From Aurantibacter_A sp039941195 (GTDB lineage: Bacteria > Bacteroidota > Bacteroidia > Flavobacteriales > Flavobacteriaceae): a stretch of 64,000 bases of DNA. The notes beneath the pieces are model-generated. The model did no database searches and was not told the DNA's origin. It saw only the letters and a program-made list of their open reading frames with translations. Below, one piece after another: positions 62,531 to 64,000 of the stretch (position 1 is its first letter; each line of letters opens with the position of its first letter). The position numbers and the translations under genes are program-made. The stretch is taken from NCBI RefSeq assembly GCF_039941195.1, contig NZ_JBDVFA010000100.1:1-64000 (forward strand), written 5' to 3'.

Positions 62531-63571
62531 CTAATTTTGCACTTTTTTAATTAAATAAATGTACACTGGAAAATGATCGCTGTACCCACCGGCATAACTG
62601 CCGCCTGCATAAGTACGAAAAGGATAACCCTTGTATTGCCCTTTTTTAGTTATTAAATAGTTTGGTGTAAAAATGTTGGCTTTCCAAAACCGATATTTGT
62701 TTTCTGATTTTACAAGGTTTGCAGTAAAATAAATTTGATCAAAAAGATTCCATTTATCTCTGTAGGCTAAAGAACCAATTCCTTTTTTGAATAATTTTTC
62801 CATGGGGTTAAAAAGTGCAGTGCTATCCAAATTTTTTGTTTTACCATGTGTTTGTAGAATCTTTTTTAAACTATCATCAGTGGGGTCATCATTTAAATCG
62901 CCCATGCTTATAATTTTAGCATTTGTGTCTAACTTCTGAAGAGAATCTATAATTCTTTTATTCAGTTTTGCAGCTTTCATTCTATTGGGTTTACTCCTTG
63001 CCTCACCACCACTTCTCGATGGCCAATGGTTTACGATAAAATGGATTTGTTCATCATCTAATAGACCCCCAACAACCAATTGATCTCTTGTGTAATTTCG
63101 TTCGCCATCATCATTAATTAATAATAAGCGATGGCTTTCAAAAGATGTAGGTAAAAATGCTGATTTTTTATAAAGTAATGCCACATCAATTCCTCGTTCA
63201 TCAGGCGAATCGAAATGAATTATTTCATAAAGTTTACTTTTTAGAAATTCATGATTAACTAAATCTTCTATTACCTTATAATTTTCTATTTCACTTAAAC
63301 CAATTATATCTGGAACACTATTAGTTACATCTAACCCAATCTCAGAAATTACTTTGGCAATGTTGTTTAGTTTATGGTTGTACCGATTTGTCGTCCAATT
63401 GTCTTTGCCTTCTGGTGTACGATCGTCATCAAAAATTAATGTATCGTTTTCAGTGTCAAAAAGGTTTTCAACATTGTAAAAAGCAATAGTTCTAACACGA
63501 TACTCTTTTTCTTTCTGAGCATAAAATAGGATTGGAATTATAAAAAAAATATAGGTAAATATTGTCTTCAT
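62531..63571 (-). CDS. Secreted endonuclease/exonuclease/phosphatase-family protein
   Basis: 346 residues. A signal peptide (MKTIFTYIFFIIPILFYAQ) precedes the EEP fold: FYNVENLFDTEND, GLSEIENYKVI (catalytic Glu), HFIVNHWPSRSGGE, SMGDLNDDPTD and YAGGYSDHFPVYI. The metal and catalytic residues are kept, so a phosphodiesterase or nuclease outside the cytoplasm is predicted; substrate unknown. Confidence 0.88.
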   Translation of the reverse strand: MKTIFTYIFFIIPILFYAQKEKEYRVRTIAFYNVENLFDTENDTLIFDDDRTPEGKDNWTTNRYNHKLNNIAKVISEIGLDVTNSVPDIIGLSEIENYKVIEDLVNHEFLKSKLYEIIHFDSPDERGIDVALLYKKSAFLPTSFESHRLLLINDDGERNYTRDQLVVGGLLDDEQIHFIVNHWPSRSGGEARSKPNRMKAAKLNKRIIDSLQKLDTNAKIISMGDLNDDPTDDSLKKILQTHGKTKNLDSTALFNPMEKLFKKGIGSLAYRDKWNLFDQIYFTANLVKSENKYRFWKANIFTPNYLITKKGQYKGYPFRTYAGGSYAGGYSDHFPVYIYLIKKVQN

Positions 63572-63689
63572 TTTTAATTGTAAAAAGGTAAAATAGCGAA
63601 AAAAGTAAATATTTTGAAGGTATTTTCTTAAAACTTAACAAGTTAATCAATATATTGTATGTCTTTGCTAACCAGAACACTAGCCTAAA

Positions 63690-64000
63690 ATGAGATTAAT
63701 TCTCACTGTTTTATTGATAGTTTTTAGCAGTTTTATGCTGAAAGCTCAGCGTACTTTTCTTGTTAAAGGAAAAGTGTTGGGTAAGCGTTTAAAAAAACCA
63801 TTATCAAGAATTGACGTTAGTGTTTTTAATAGCCAATATGTAACCAAAACTTCAAGTTCCGGCAATTTTGAATTAAAAATATCGAAGGCAGGTGAATTGG
63901 TACTACAGGTATCTTCCGCAGATTTTATAATCAAAAGAATTCCTTTAATCATAGAAAATGACGTATTGGATTTAGGGATTATTTATTTGGAAGATGATAG
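63690..64000 (+). CDS. Secreted protein with carboxypeptidase-regulatory-like domain (3' end cut by window)
   Basis: The frame runs from ATG at 63690 to the window edge, about 103 codons. A signal peptide (MRLILTVLLIVFSSFMLKAQ) precedes a beta-sandwich-like stretch (FLVKGKVLGKRLKKPLSRID, GNFELKISKAGELVLQVSSA) that resembles the regulatory domain of many TonB receptors and other outer-membrane proteins. Whether a plug and barrel follow cannot be seen. The start is close to the divergent EEP gene. Confidence 0.7.
   Translation, partial: MRLILTVLLIVFSSFMLKAQRTFLVKGKVLGKRLKKPLSRIDVSVFNSQYVTKTSSSGNFELKISKAGELVLQVSSADFIIKRIPLIIENDVLDLGIIYLEDD

Noticed and set aside
1..64000. CRISPR arrays, prophage, insertion sequences and tRNA genes
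   Set aside because: I found no spaced direct-repeat array, transposase, integrase, phage structural gene or cloverleaf with a 3' tRNA end anywhere in the window.

Overview
This 64 kb window is chromosomal DNA of a marine-type member of the Bacteroidota, most likely family Flavobacteriaceae. The support is low GC content, many lipoproteins with a Cys soon after the signal peptide, three complete TonB-dependent or OMP-type receptors, a hybrid two-component system (HTCS), Bacteroidota-type promoters (TTG, about 19 bases, TAnnTTTG) and a Bacteroidota-type IleRS. No tRNA, rRNA, CRISPR array, prophage or insertion sequence was recognised.

Layout. (1) 1-10.6 kb, minus strand: a partial alpha/beta-hydrolase lipoprotein, an OMP-type receptor, a small-molecule methyltransferase of MddA/ICMT type, a six-bladed kelch lipoprotein, a collagen-like lipoprotein and an orphan HTCS regulator. 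(2) 10.8-18 kb: a signalling cluster. Two membrane-anchored regulators (AraC HTH, one membrane helix, TolB-like domain, TPRs) flank a membrane class III cyclase and a third, soluble regulator whose HTH lies at the opposite end. (3) 18.3-25.8 kb, plus strand: an accessory run of ankyrin lipoprotein, acyltransferase, outer-membrane barrel, DUF4386 protein, a 37-residue ORF, two beta-lactamase-fold serine hydrolases, an NmrA-like reductase and a Vat-family acetyltransferase. (4) 25.8-38.7 kb: mostly metabolic genes (gpsA, SulP transporter, cytochrome c, YheT hydrolase, nitronate monooxygenase-like enzyme, thioesterase, EamA transporter, ArsC-like protein, DinB, cystathionine gamma-synthase, gdhA, recO). 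(5) 38.7-57.5 kb: a TonB receptor, an LEA-like lipoprotein, an ileS/dksA-like/lspA run, a folate cyclo-ligase, uvrC, a patatin-POTRA-barrel protein, a DUF3108 protein, tryptophan dioxygenase, an M23 peptidase and pgi. (6) 57.7-64 kb: a large TonB receptor, a small membrane protein, a DUF1080 protein, an NTF2-like protein, a small lipoprotein, an endonuclease/phosphatase-family protein and the start of another regulatory-domain protein.

The most notable points are: two intergenic regions (about 26.9-27.1 kb and 52.5-52.6 kb) that share an identical 17-nt motif just before an intrinsic terminator and look like structured small RNAs; the cyclase plus permuted TolB/TPR/AraC regulator cluster; tandem 20-bp-spaced operator-like repeats at 18132-18161; an IleRS with a GIHH instead of HxGH signature; a DksA-like protein with only one of four zinc cysteines; and an M23 peptidase with Cys in place of a zinc-ligand His. 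All calls come from reading the sequence; no database search was run.
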